Shown piece after piece: positions 33,762 through 41,399 of a DNA stretch of 64,000 nt. The position numbers and the translations under genes are program-made. The notes under the pieces are model-generated. The model was not told the DNA's origin and made no database searches. It was given only the letters and a program-made list of their open reading frames with translations. This stretch comes from Paenibacillus xylanivorans (lineage in GTDB: Bacteria > Bacillota > Bacilli > Paenibacillales > Paenibacillaceae), in assembly GCF_001280595.1 (NCBI RefSeq), contig NZ_LITU01000040.1, positions 102,235 through 166,234 on the forward strand, read 5' to 3'. Position 1 is the first letter of the stretch. Each line of letters starts with the position of its first letter.

Positions 33762-33816
33762 GGCCTCGCTTCATTGGAGTACGATCTACATCATCGTATC
33801 AAATTGAAGCGAGGCC
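33762..33816 (-). promoter_or_regulatory. Hairpin hiding the ribosome site of the SLH-GH18 gene / nitroreductase terminator
   Basis: Perfect 12-bp stem GGCCTCGCTTCA/TGAAGCGAGGCC with an inner TACGAT/ATCGTA stem. On the minus strand the 3' arm carries GCGAGG, about 9 bases before the GTG start of the next gene, and is followed by TTTTGATG. It may terminate the upstream nitroreductase transcript, block translation of the SLH-GH18 gene, or both. Confidence 0.65.
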
Positions 33817-33904
33817 GTATGTGGTTAAATATTGGGAAATTCGCTGACGCGATGCACCTCAATATTTGATGAATCGAGGTCACATTCGCGTTCGGGCGAA
33901 AGTC

Positions 33905-34507
33905 TTACTTGTGTACTTTTACACGTTGTTCAATCGGTTGGAATTCTTTCTCGCCTGGTGTTGCTGTTGGTTTGCCGAATGGCATTTGAGCGATCAGTCT
34001 CCAGTTCTCCGGAATGTTCCATTCCGATTTGACCTTCTCATCAATCAGCGGGTTATAGTGTTGCAGGGAAGCACCCAAACCTTCTTGTTCCAGGGCAGTC
34101 CAGATCACCAGTTGCAACATACCATTGGATTGGTTCGCCCAGAGCGGGAAGTTATCCGCATAAGCTGCAAAATTTTGTTGAAGCTGCGCAATCACATTAT
34201 TGTCTTCGAAGAAAAGTACTGTACCGTATCCGCTACGGAATCCGGCCATTTTCTCAGCTGTAGATTGGAATGCTTCTTCATTGCCAACCACTTCACGCAA
34301 AATTTCTTCCGTGTGATTCCACAGCTTGTCGTGTTGTTCACCGAGCAATACTACGGCACGAGATGTTTGTGAGTTGAATGAAGTTGGAGTGTATTTTACC
34401 GCTTCTTCCACGATTTCCTGGATTTTAGCATCCGAAATTGTGGATTCCTTGCTGATTCCATAATAAGATCTTCTGTTTTTCAACGCTTCAAAGAAAGATG
34501 TAGACAT
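33905..34507 (-). CDS. Nitroreductase family protein (Frm2/Hbn1-like)
   Basis: A 200-residue FMN nitroreductase-fold protein: FFEALKNRRSYYGISKE at the start, YTPTSFNSQTSRAVVLLGEQ at about residue 40, and a C-terminal MPFGKPTATPGEKEF. This resembles the Frm2/Hbn1 subgroup, implicated in stress and fatty-acid signalling in yeast. The ATG used has GGGAGG 10 bases upstream. A near-consensus promoter with a palindrome over the -10 lies upstream. Substrate is unknown. Confidence 0.88.
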   Translation of the reverse strand: MSTSFFEALKNRRSYYGISKESTISDAKIQEIVEEAVKYTPTSFNSQTSRAVVLLGEQHDKLWNHTEEILREVVGNEEAFQSTAEKMAGFRSGYGTVLFFEDNNVIAQLQQNFAAYADNFPLWANQSNGMLQLVIWTALEQEGLGASLQHYNPLIDEKVKSEWNIPENWRLIAQMPFGKPTATPGEKEFQPIEQRVKVHK

Positions 34508-34553
34508 AAAACATTCGCCTCCCAAAATGGTATTTCCTAATTTGCCAACACAG

Positions 34554-34584
34554 TAACTATAATATAGTAACATACATTAGTCAA
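34554..34584 (-). promoter_or_regulatory. SigA promoter with palindromic operator for the nitroreductase gene
   Basis: TTGACT (34579-34584), 17 bp, TATAGT (34556-34561) on the minus strand. The -10 lies in a near-perfect palindrome, GTTACTATA-T-TATAGTTAC type, at about 34554-34572, a likely repressor site. Confidence 0.65.
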
Positions 34585-34637
34585 CAAACTATTTTATTTT
34601 CACTAAATGTGCATTTTATTCATTAGCATGAATCTGA

Positions 34638-34883
34638 TCACTGCGACTCGCGATAATCCGCTCGATATTTCTCTTCCGTTGACGAATTGCTCTTGGTCTG
34701 ATCCTTATTCTTCTCTTCCTGCTTCTCCATATTCAGATCTTCCATCGGAATGGGGTCCACCGTCTGCTCTTCTTCATGCCGATCAAGCAAACTTTCCTGC
34801 TCTGTCGGATACTGCTCCGGATTATCATGGGAACGATCCTTATGTGCATCCTTGTTATTTTGATCCGGTGTGCGCTCTTTCAT
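34638..34883 (-). CDS. Small, highly charged protein of unknown function
   Basis: 81 residues, nearly all Glu, Asp, Lys, Gln, Asn and Ser (MKERTPDQNNKDAHKDRSHD, then EQTVDPIPMEDLNMEKQEEK). No hydrophobic core, so probably disordered. GGAGG stands 8 bases before this ATG, which argues for real translation; an ATG eight codons earlier has none. No family recognised. Confidence 0.6.
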   Translation of the reverse strand: MKERTPDQNNKDAHKDRSHDNPEQYPTEQESLLDRHEEEQTVDPIPMEDLNMEKQEEKNKDQTKSNSSTEEKYRADYRESQ

Positions 34884-35009
34884 TCGTGATTCCTCCTCTG
34901 TTTTCATTTAACCTTCTTTTACCTTTTCTGTCTGGCTTCTAAACACGAAGCAGATATGAGATGAACGTAAGAGGTGCATTCCATGTCTGCATCAGGAGGC
35001 AAAATAGCA

Positions 35010-35040
35010 AAAAGCCAACCAGAACAGACTGGTTGACTTT
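35010..35040 (-). terminator. Intrinsic terminator of the thioesterase gene
   Basis: AAAGCCAACCAG/CTGGTTGACTTT stem with one mismatch, then GCTTTTTGC on the minus strand, 25 bp past the stop. Confidence 0.85.
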
Positions 35041-35064
35041 GATCTACTTGTATTCAACTATATT

Positions 35065-35835
35065 TTATTCAGCAGGGGGCGATGTTCCGATATCCCCCAG
35101 GCTCAATTTGGCTTCAAAAATAATACTCTCATTGTCTGCAGCCAATCTTCCTCGGACCCACACAGCTCCATCCGTATTCGCTGAACGCTCAACGATCATT
35201 TGCTCCTGCATGCGAATCTCACGGTGATATGATATTTGCAGACGGATTATACCTGCGGCCAGTTCATCTCGTGTTAGCGCATCACAACACACGTCTGCAT
35301 ATCTGGCATTATTCATATGTCCATTACTGTCTGTGCTGCTATATTGTACAGTTAGACGATATTGTTCCTGCAAGCTCAGTTCAGAGGGAACCGTCACTTT
35401 AACAGAGGGCTCACCTAATGATAAATCGGGATGCGATTTCACTTCAAAAGGCAGAGCTGATGGTCTGACGACCCTGCGTCTCTTTAGATCGACCAATGCC
35501 CAAGCCGTGCGAGCCTCAGCCAGATGTGCTCCCTCTTGATCTGTAAGGATATAATCCCTTAACCAGGTCACACCTTTATTTTCTTTATGCCACGTCTGCA
35601 AGGATACTTCTTCTTCCAATTGAGCTGGGCGCATGATCGTGACATCTGTCGTTAACAGCATCCAGCCGAATCCCTGATCCAGCATCTGCGACACGGTAAC
35701 GCCCATGCCTGCTAAATCACGGTCTGCTGCCAACTGCATATGCTCCAGTAAGGCAGATGGACGACATTGTGATCTATAATCGGCATCGGCTGATCCAATT
35801 CGGTAATGAAGCTTGAATGGTTGTTCAGATTGCAT
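35065..35835 (-). CDS. Acyl-ACP thioesterase (FatA/FatB-like, double hotdog)
   Basis: 256 residues of the bacterial acyl-ACP thioesterase family, which releases fatty acids from acyl carrier protein. The first hotdog has PSALLEHMQLAADRDLAGMG and WMLLTTDVTIMRPAQLEEEV. The second has the catalytic-region motif SSTDSNGHMNNARYADVCCD at about residue 168. The start at 35835 has GAGGAGG 8 bases upstream. Its 5' leader overlaps the 3' end of the upstream AraC gene's transcript unit, 56 bp away. Confidence 0.9.
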   Translation of the reverse strand: MQSEQPFKLHYRIGSADADYRSQCRPSALLEHMQLAADRDLAGMGVTVSQMLDQGFGWMLLTTDVTIMRPAQLEEEVSLQTWHKENKGVTWLRDYILTDQEGAHLAEARTAWALVDLKRRRVVRPSALPFEVKSHPDLSLGEPSVKVTVPSELSLQEQYRLTVQYSSTDSNGHMNNARYADVCCDALTRDELAAGIIRLQISYHREIRMQEQMIVERSANTDGAVWVRGRLAADNESIIFEAKLSLGDIGTSPPAE

Positions 35836-35890
35836 TGAATAAACCTCCTCAGGCTGTGCTGCATGTAATCTCTCTGGACCATAACCTACA

Positions 35891-36751
35891 TTAATCAAGC
35901 GTTCGATGTATACGACTGCGGTACAGATCAGGTGCACACCCTACACTTTGTTTGAACATTCGACTGAAATGGGATAAACGTTTGAACCCGGCCAACCGGC
36001 TGGCCTCTGTCACGCTGATATCCGGCTGGAACTGGAATAACAGCTTGGCCTGATTAATGCGGCGGTCATACACATATTTAAATATGGTACTGCCCGTCAT
36101 TTCTTTAAACAACCCTGCCAGATAAGGTTTGGACAGATGAAGCTCACTTGCCAGATCATCCAGACCGATGTCCTCCATGTAATGGGTGTCCACATAACGA
36201 ATGATATGTTGTACATGCCGCTCCTTCTCGGAAGAGGGACTGTGGTCCTCGACCCTGCCTCGGCATATCCCAGCTATAACATACAGCAGATCACATAAAC
36301 GAACGTTCATGCGTTCCTCTTTGAAATCCCCCGGATTCACCATAAGCTGATGAAGATTCAGCAGCAAGGTTTCGAATTCGGAGCGGATATTCCCTGTCAG
36401 ATTGATGCGGTAGTTTCTCAGTTCTTCAAATGGTCTTAGTACATCGCTTACCCTATCTGGATGCAGACTGCTGCGGAGAGCCGTAGGATCGAAATGCAGC
36501 GTCGTTCGCACATACGGCCTGCCCGGCATTGGATGTGGCCGATGAAGGGTCATGCCATGCATGAGGACCAGATCACCGGGTTCAAGGTTGTACACTCGAT
36601 CTCCAATAAGATAGGTGCATTCTCCATCATGAAAATAATACACCTCGTAATGCGGATGCGAATGAAATCCGTCCGACACTCCAGGGTTGTACGTGTTGGT
36701 GGAGCGGTAGTTATATTCCAATGGACCACTAATTTGCATGATACTCGGCAC
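35891..36751 (-). CDS. AraC-family regulator with cupin sensor
   Basis: 286 residues: an N-terminal cupin (HSHPHYEVYYFHDGECTYLI, residues ~29-50; LEPGDLVLMHGMTLHRPHP) and a C-terminal AraC helix-turn-helix pair (IGLDDLASELHLSKPYLAGL, ASRLAGFKRLSHFSRMFKQ). Such regulators usually sense sugars. The start is GTG at 36751, with AGGAGG 9 bases upstream; a TTG two codons before is too close. Its target is not obvious; the thioesterase gene follows directly. Confidence 0.9.
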   Translation of the reverse strand: MPSIMQISGPLEYNYRSTNTYNPGVSDGFHSHPHYEVYYFHDGECTYLIGDRVYNLEPGDLVLMHGMTLHRPHPMPGRPYVRTTLHFDPTALRSSLHPDRVSDVLRPFEELRNYRINLTGNIRSEFETLLLNLHQLMVNPGDFKEERMNVRLCDLLYVIAGICRGRVEDHSPSSEKERHVQHIIRYVDTHYMEDIGLDDLASELHLSKPYLAGLFKEMTGSTIFKYVYDRRINQAKLLFQFQPDISVTEASRLAGFKRLSHFSRMFKQSVGCAPDLYRSRIHRTLD

Positions 36752-36842
36752 GTTCAAGCACCTCCTGTTCTGGAGAGGTTTCTTACTATTTTACCCGTTT
36801 CACAACATGTCGGATAGTACTGGGCGGAGTTTGAAATATAGA

Positions 36843-36888
36843 GGGCCATGCACATATCCGTTTGTATACACGGTACGTGTCATGGCCC
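36843..36888 (-). terminator. Probable terminator of the glutathione peroxidase gene
   Basis: GGGCCATG/CATGGCCC stem with further inner pairing. The following minus-strand sequence is TCTATATTT, a weak T-tract. 22 bp past the stop. Confidence 0.6.
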
Positions 36889-36909
36889 TTTGGGATTGTG
36901 AAAGATAAC

Positions 36910-37458
36910 TTACAGAAGCTGTTCAATACTCGCCTGGATCTCGTCGATCGAGTCAACAGGTTCAAAACGCTTGACCACATGCCCTTCCGTATCAATCAGA
37001 AACTTGGTAAAGTTCCACTTGATTGCATCACCATGCAACCATTCCGGTGCTTTGTCCGCGACCATCAGCTTCAGCAGTTTCGCTTGTACATCTGACTCAT
37101 CAAAGCCTGCAAATGGTCCCGACTTTTTCAAAAAGTCATACAGCGGGTGTGCCGCTTCGCCGTTGACATCCATTTTGGAGAACATGGGGAATTTCACGCC
37201 ATAGTTAATCTGACAGAAGGATTCCGCCTCTTCGCTGCTTCCCGGCTCTTGCTCCGCAAACTGGTTACACGGAAAACCAATGATCTGAAGCCCTTGTTCC
37301 TTGTATCGGTCATAAAGTTTCTGCATGTCGTCGAACTGATGTGTGTACTTGCACTTGCTCGCTGTATTCACGATCAGTACAGGTTTTCCTTCGTATTGAT
37401 AGAGCGGGAAACGTTCGCCACTCGTTTTGGTTACGCTAAAGTCATAGATGGTTGGCAT
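36910..37458 (-). CDS. Glutathione peroxidase family protein
   Basis: A 182-residue thioredoxin-fold peroxidase. The peroxidatic Cys36 is in LIVNTASKCKYTHQ, the second motif is IIGFPCNQFAEQEPG (~residue 60), and the Trp/Asn motif is IKWNFTKFLID (~148). Bacterial members usually use thioredoxin. CKYTHQ replaces the common CGFTPQ. It has a single-gene layout. It is the last gene of the GC-richer part of the window. Confidence 0.92.
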   Translation of the reverse strand: MPTIYDFSVTKTSGERFPLYQYEGKPVLIVNTASKCKYTHQFDDMQKLYDRYKEQGLQIIGFPCNQFAEQEPGSSEEAESFCQINYGVKFPMFSKMDVNGEAAHPLYDFLKKSGPFAGFDESDVQAKLLKLMVADKAPEWLHGDAIKWNFTKFLIDTEGHVVKRFEPVDSIDEIQASIEQLL

Positions 37459-37559
37459 AAGATTGGTGCACCTCGCGATGTTATGTAATTATACAGACTC
37501 ATATGAATTTCTATTATATACGAAATAGAAGATTCTGTATCGCAAAAAAAAGCCTATAA

Positions 37560-37721
37560 CTACTGTAACGCTACGAACACATCAATCTCATTATCGGGAT
37601 GATCAGGTTGATATCGTTCATCCCAAATTTCAAAATCATAGTCCTTCAGTTCGTATCCCGTTTCACCAATCCATTGGCCATATAAATACTCGTAATGATC
37701 CCCCTTCCTTTTTACAACATG
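37560..37721 (-). pseudogene. C-terminal remnant of a GyrI-like effector-binding domain
   Basis: About 53 codons, open from a TGA, read KGDHYEYLYGQWIGETGYEL followed by DFEIWDERYQPDHPDNEIDV. This is the end of the AraC/GyrI-type effector-binding domain (normally ~150 residues). There is no start codon or ribosome site, and the N-terminal part is missing. It marks the edge between the GC-richer and AT-richer parts of the window. Confidence 0.6.
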
Positions 37722-37763
37722 TCATACTCGCCTTTGGTACCATTACAGTGAAGAGTATCAGCT

Positions 37764-38276
37764 CTATATTTCCGTTGCATTATTGAATCTATGGATTCCA
37801 AATTCTTTGAAATCCGATGTAAGTATCGACTCTCTCAGCGAGTACAGATTTGGAGTAAATCTGAGTTCAATTCCTTTCTTGAATAATCTGTCCATTAAAC
37901 AATCCATACGGTCTATATGTAGAGGCTTTGTAACCTGATAAGAAATGTAGTATCCCGCCGTTGAGTCAAAAAGCTCGAAATTGGTGTCATCAAAATGATA
38001 CCTGTACATGATCTGATTCGTAATCCTTGAATACCATGAACTTTCAACCGTAACTATGATATCTGCATTAGAATGTTTGAAAAACTTATCCTTATTCTCA
38101 TCACTTATCGTGTCTGTTTTTTTGCAAATGATTCTCGGGCAATCTCTTGGAAAGTAGTATGAATATTCATGCTCTTCATCAATGGCCCACACCACTGCAG
38201 GGAATTCAGCTCTGTTTTGTTTCTCCCTTGGAATAAAAGCTTGGATATCTGAAACCTCGCTAAAATGATAAAGCAT
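37764..38276 (-). CDS. DUF6886-like protein of unknown function
   Basis: 170 residues starting MLYHFSEVSDIQAFIPREKQ, then VVWAIDEEHEYSYYFPRDCPR. This matches the family annotated DUF6886, whose role is unknown. The ATG has GAGAGG 7 bases upstream. It begins 15 bp after the stop of the GNAT gene above, so the two are probably co-transcribed. Confidence 0.7.
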   Translation of the reverse strand: MLYHFSEVSDIQAFIPREKQNRAEFPAVVWAIDEEHEYSYYFPRDCPRIICKKTDTISDENKDKFFKHSNADIIVTVESSWYSRITNQIMYRYHFDDTNFELFDSTAGYYISYQVTKPLHIDRMDCLMDRLFKKGIELRFTPNLYSLRESILTSDFKEFGIHRFNNATEI

Positions 38277-38290
38277 TCCAACACCTCTCA

Positions 38291-38809
38291 TCATTTAGTT
38301 ACGATTAAATCTCCGACTAATGCTTTCCAATTCCCGTCACTTAAAACAACAGAGGTCTCGATTTGTCTTTCGGGAACGTTCCAGTATTGTGTTAATAACT
38401 GCTTCTTCTCCTCCGATGAAACCAGTGTAAAGCCATTTTTCAAATAGAATTTGATAGCCCATTCTGCAGAATCCCAGGTTCCTATTAATATCGGTTTATC
38501 GGTTGATGCCGCCAGATGAGCCAACAGCTTTGTACCTATTCCGCTCCCCCGTTGGTGAGTTCTTACATATGCGTGCCTGATTAAAGCAACATCGCCTTTA
38601 TCCTGAATTCCCATAACGCCCCATAATCTATTATTTTCTTCAAACCCCCAAAATACAACGCCATCACGGATTTCCTGATTCAATTCTTCCAATGGCATAT
38701 AGGGTTCATGATAACGATCCTCAGGAATTACACCCTGGTAAGCCTTTGCTGCATCATTAATGATCTCAACCATTGCATCTGCGTCCATACTGTTGCACAA
38801 TCTGATCAT
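38291..38809 (-). CDS. GNAT family N-acetyltransferase
   Basis: 172 residues with the acetyl-CoA motif VRTHQRGSGIGTKLLAHL (Q/R-x-x-G-x-G) at about residue 83 and the C-terminal FYLKNGF segment. Its N-terminus MIRLCNSMDADAMVEIIND is typical. GGAGG stands 8 bases before the ATG. First intact member of the long GNAT/Nudix series; followed by the DUF6886-like gene. Acceptor substrate unknown. Confidence 0.85.
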   Translation of the reverse strand: MIRLCNSMDADAMVEIINDAAKAYQGVIPEDRYHEPYMPLEELNQEIRDGVVFWGFEENNRLWGVMGIQDKGDVALIRHAYVRTHQRGSGIGTKLLAHLAASTDKPILIGTWDSAEWAIKFYLKNGFTLVSSEEKKQLLTQYWNVPERQIETSVVLSDGNWKALVGDLIVTK

Positions 38810-38847
38810 GGCATAAGCCTCCTGAAGGTTATAGTCTATTAATTGAA

Positions 38848-39483
38848 CTACTGTAATGGATATACCAACTCAATAGGTTCATTAATCAATTCCTCTTTGA
38901 AAATATAATTATGATCTGCTCCCACAACACATAGAATTTTCTTACCCGGATTCGAATGATACGTGTTCTTCACACGTTGAATCATGATCTGATTTCGTAC
39001 GATCCATCTAAAGTTATTTGCTTTTGGATTAATCTGATCCAACCATTCATATTTTTGTTTGGTCATGTTATCAAACGCATCCGAGTTAAAGGGAATCGAC
39101 CCAACGTCATGTGTATTCATTTGTTTAGCAAACCATTCATCATCGATCTTCTCCAACGCTTTACGCTCCTCTTCTGAGAAGCTGTTAAATGGATCAAAAT
39201 CATTCCAGACATCTAACTCAAACCAGTCAATAGGCACAAACTCTATATTCCGTTCTTCGCATAATGGAAAGATAAGCTCCCAATATTCACTGGCTGGCTC
39301 CCCCCAATATCCCTTATCCTGCTTATCCTTGATATACTTCTTCCAGCTTAGGGGATGGACTTCACCACAGATGATTTCCGGGTTGAACTCTGTAATTAGA
39401 TCCTCATACAAGGTAAGTGAACTATTATATTTCTCTCTTAATTCTTGATTATGAATTGTCCCCAAGATTCCAATGACGGTCAT
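38848..39483 (-). CDS. TraB/Tiki-like protein, function unknown
   Basis: 211 residues. Three conserved pieces resemble the TraB/GumN/Tiki fold: ILGTIHN at the N-terminus, IICGEVHP at about residue 38, and VVGADHNYIFKEEL near the C-terminus (GxxH motifs). The segment DWFELDVWNDFDP is acidic. Such proteins are putative metalloproteases, but this one is short and the match is by motif only. AAAGGAG stands 7 bases before the ATG. Confidence 0.55.
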   Translation of the reverse strand: MTVIGILGTIHNQELREKYNSSLTLYEDLITEFNPEIICGEVHPLSWKKYIKDKQDKGYWGEPASEYWELIFPLCEERNIEFVPIDWFELDVWNDFDPFNSFSEEERKALEKIDDEWFAKQMNTHDVGSIPFNSDAFDNMTKQKYEWLDQINPKANNFRWIVRNQIMIQRVKNTYHSNPGKKILCVVGADHNYIFKEELINEPIELVYPLQ

Positions 39484-39536
39484 ATCATTTCTCCTTTGTA
39501 GATGTTATATAATGTTGCTGAGATTCCTATGTAAGT

Positions 39537-39980
39537 CTATAATCTTTTCTTCAAGAAGTACTGAATAATTCCTTCAGGGTATTCATCTATTATTCCAAAC
39601 ACTTCGTAACCCATCTTCTTGTAAAATTCAGGAGACTGATAAGAAAATGTGCTTGTATGTGAAAGTTTGCAGCCCTCACTAACAGCAATGCTCTCTGCTT
39701 GCATGATTAATGATTTCCCATACCCATTTTCTCTGTATTCTTCATCAATCCAAAAGTTATCAATATATAAAGTATAACAGTACGTAGCACAGAAGATCCC
39801 ACCTACTGCTTTGCCTGTCTTATCCCTTAGAAACAAATTGATACTTTTTCCAGGTTTCTTTAACAGACCATTTGTTTCTCTTAGATTGTAGTGATACAGA
39901 TTGCTACAGACAGCATGGTAATCCTCCTCATGATCTTCAAATACAATTTTCAATTCATCGTTAACAGCAGGGTTATTCAT
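39537..39980 (-). CDS. GNAT family N-acetyltransferase
   Basis: 147 residues; motif A is WIDEEYRENGYGKSLIMQAE (~residue 80) and the C-terminal motif is SPEFYKKMGYEVFG. The ATG at 39980 has GAGG 9 bases upstream; a GTG five codons earlier is worse placed. Substrate unknown. It is one of the dispersed members of the accessory array. Confidence 0.82.
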   Translation of the reverse strand: MNNPAVNDELKIVFEDHEEDYHAVCSNLYHYNLRETNGLLKKPGKSINLFLRDKTGKAVGGIFCATYCYTLYIDNFWIDEEYRENGYGKSLIMQAESIAVSEGCKLSHTSTFSYQSPEFYKKMGYEVFGIIDEYPEGIIQYFLKKRL

Positions 39981-40079
39981 TTTTAACGTCCTCACGATTT
40001 CATAGTATTTGTCTTCACTTCTTCAATAGAGCACAGTCCCAACTTTATTTGAGTTTAAATGATCTGTATATAAAGAAAC

Positions 40080-40343
40080 CTATGGAACTAAAAAAACGAT
40101 AATGAATATGACAACGGGCAACCAATTATGATGAGTGACTTTGTCCCCACTTGAAAACTCCATGATCATCCAACTGATATAAATAAAAAATATGGATATC
40201 TCCGTCTTCATCAGATTAATCATGAGCCGTGCATTTTTATATTGTCTCTCAGCATTCTCCATATTCAAATTGAGGTAATTATACATATTTTTTTCCAGTA
40301 ACGTTTTTGGGATTGTTATCTTTGGACGATCTTTGATTTCCAA
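40080..40343 (-). CDS. Small membrane protein of unknown function
   Basis: About 87 residues with a charged N-terminal half and two C-terminal membrane segments (ISIFFIYISWMIMEF and LPVVIFIIVFLVP). A TTG start at 40343 has AGAGG 7 bases upstream, which is better supported than the ATG 16 codons earlier. No family recognised. Confidence 0.5.
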   Translation of the reverse strand: MEIKDRPKITIPKTLLEKNMYNYLNLNMENAERQYKNARLMINLMKTEISIFFIYISWMIMEFSSGDKVTHHNWLPVVIFIIVFLVP

Positions 40344-40451
40344 TTTCCCACCTCTTCTCTGGTTACACGCCGTATGATTACATGTTAACAATTATCAACC
40401 TCTTTTTCCAATGATTTCTGAACACCCTTTAGGAATGAAATCATAAGCAAA

Positions 40452-40478
40452 AAAGGCCGCCTTTGCAGGCAGCCCTTT
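40452..40478 (-). terminator. Intrinsic terminator of the FusB-like gene
   Basis: AAAGGCCGCCT/AGGCAGCCCTTT imperfect stem, then CTTTTTTGC on the minus strand, 14 bp past the stop. Confidence 0.8.
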
Positions 40479-40491
40479 ACTTAATTTAACC

Positions 40492-41133
40492 TTATTTACG
40501 AACGGAGAGAATGAACTTCTCCAGCGATTCTGTATTGGTAATGCTGTGATTACATCCTTGGTTCTCCATGCATACGTATTGACCAATCGCAGAATAATTA
40601 TCCGGTAAAGCGTTCTTGGTCTTGACCGTGAAGAATGCAAGCTCTTGATGCCGATTACAGAATAGGCAATACCCCTTCTTGTGTGTCGGCGTTATTCTTC
40701 CCTCAATACCGATAAACTGTCCTTCGAACGGATACACAACGAATAATTTGTTCGTTGCAATATCTACCCAGCTCAGATACGTTACATATCGAAAATCAAT
40801 GGATGTTAAATCAGGCATTTTCATCTTTTTGTTCTTCGGAAATAACTTCTGAATTTGTTTCAACGTAATCGGTGGATACAACTCCAGGTATGGTTCTAGT
40901 GCTTTCATATACCGTTGAAAATCGTCTGTTGTCTCCAACGACGAGATTTGCTCCAGCATTTGCTGCTGGTTCTCTGTCAGATCCGTAAATGCTTCAACGA
41001 TGTTTGTTGCAGCACTGTATCTAACAGTCTCCAAGACCCTGCGATCCGCGGCGGATTGCACAGTTTTGCGAACAAATTCCGCTTGTCTTTTAATCAAATT
41101 ATATTGGTGGTTTCTAATAAATGGTGTACTCAT
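40492..41133 (-). CDS. FusB/FusC-type elongation factor G-binding protein
   Basis: 213 residues of the FusB family, whose members bind EF-G and free it from fusidic-acid-stalled ribosomes. The N-terminal helical domain (MSTPFIRNHQYNLIKRQAEF) is followed by a C-terminal zinc-binding domain with the four-cysteine pattern KGYCLFCNRHQEL and YVCMENQGCNHSI at about residues 155-195. Both halves and the length match the family. Chromosomal homologues are common in Bacillales, and resistance is not guaranteed. AAGGAG precedes the ATG. A leader with an attenuator layout lies upstream. Confidence 0.88.
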   Translation of the reverse strand: MSTPFIRNHQYNLIKRQAEFVRKTVQSAADRRVLETVRYSAATNIVEAFTDLTENQQQMLEQISSLETTDDFQRYMKALEPYLELYPPITLKQIQKLFPKNKKMKMPDLTSIDFRYVTYLSWVDIATNKLFVVYPFEGQFIGIEGRITPTHKKGYCLFCNRHQELAFFTVKTKNALPDNYSAIGQYVCMENQGCNHSITNTESLEKFILSVRK

Positions 41134-41176
41134 AGCTTTCAGCTCCTTATTTTTCGTAGAAAAAAAATCAATAAGG

Positions 41177-41272
41177 GCAAAGCCTGTTATTAGAAACGAT
41201 AATATTAAGTATGGGCGAAAAAATCTAAGCTATCGCGCCCCACGCAAAGTATCGCCCCCGATCAGGCTTTGC
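41177..41272 (-). promoter_or_regulatory. Attenuator-like leader structure of the FusB-like gene
   Basis: On the transcript, GCAAAGCCTG (41272 down) can pair perfectly with CAGGCTTTGC (41186-41177). Its first six bases can instead pair with CTTTGC about 23 bases downstream, so the two folds exclude each other. A T8 run follows the distal arm by about ten bases. The first arm also encodes the end of the leader peptide. Confidence 0.7.
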
Positions 41273-41312
41273 ATGAGTTATTTCTAGCTAACGAGCAATT
41301 CAGCATTGCCAT
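41262..41312 (-). CDS. Leader peptide upstream of the FusB-like gene
   Basis: A 16-codon frame MAMLNCSLARNNSCKA ending TGA. It starts 26 bases from the predicted transcript start, with GGGGG 8 bases before the ATG. Its last codons (GCAAAGCCTGA) are the 5' arm of the alternative hairpins, so a ribosome stalled on it would change the fold. Translation is not proven. Confidence 0.55.
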   Translation of the reverse strand: MAMLNCSLARNNSCKA

Positions 41313-41344
41313 CTGAGTAACCCCCAATCAAATATCATGCGAAA

Positions 41345-41373
41345 AGTATATCAGAGAACTTCACATGGATCAA
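41345..41373 (-). promoter_or_regulatory. SigA promoter of the FusB-like leader
   Basis: TTGATC (41368-41373), 17 bp, TATACT (41345-41350) on the minus strand, placing the transcript start near 41338. Confidence 0.7.
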
Positions 41374-41399
41374 TTGAAATGAGTTTTCATGGATGTCTT

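Noticed and set aside
41177..41272. Cyclic-di-GMP riboswitch in the FusB-like leader (contains GCAAAGCC)
   Set aside because: The remaining conserved GEMM core is absent; the leader peptide and exclusive pairings fit attenuation better.
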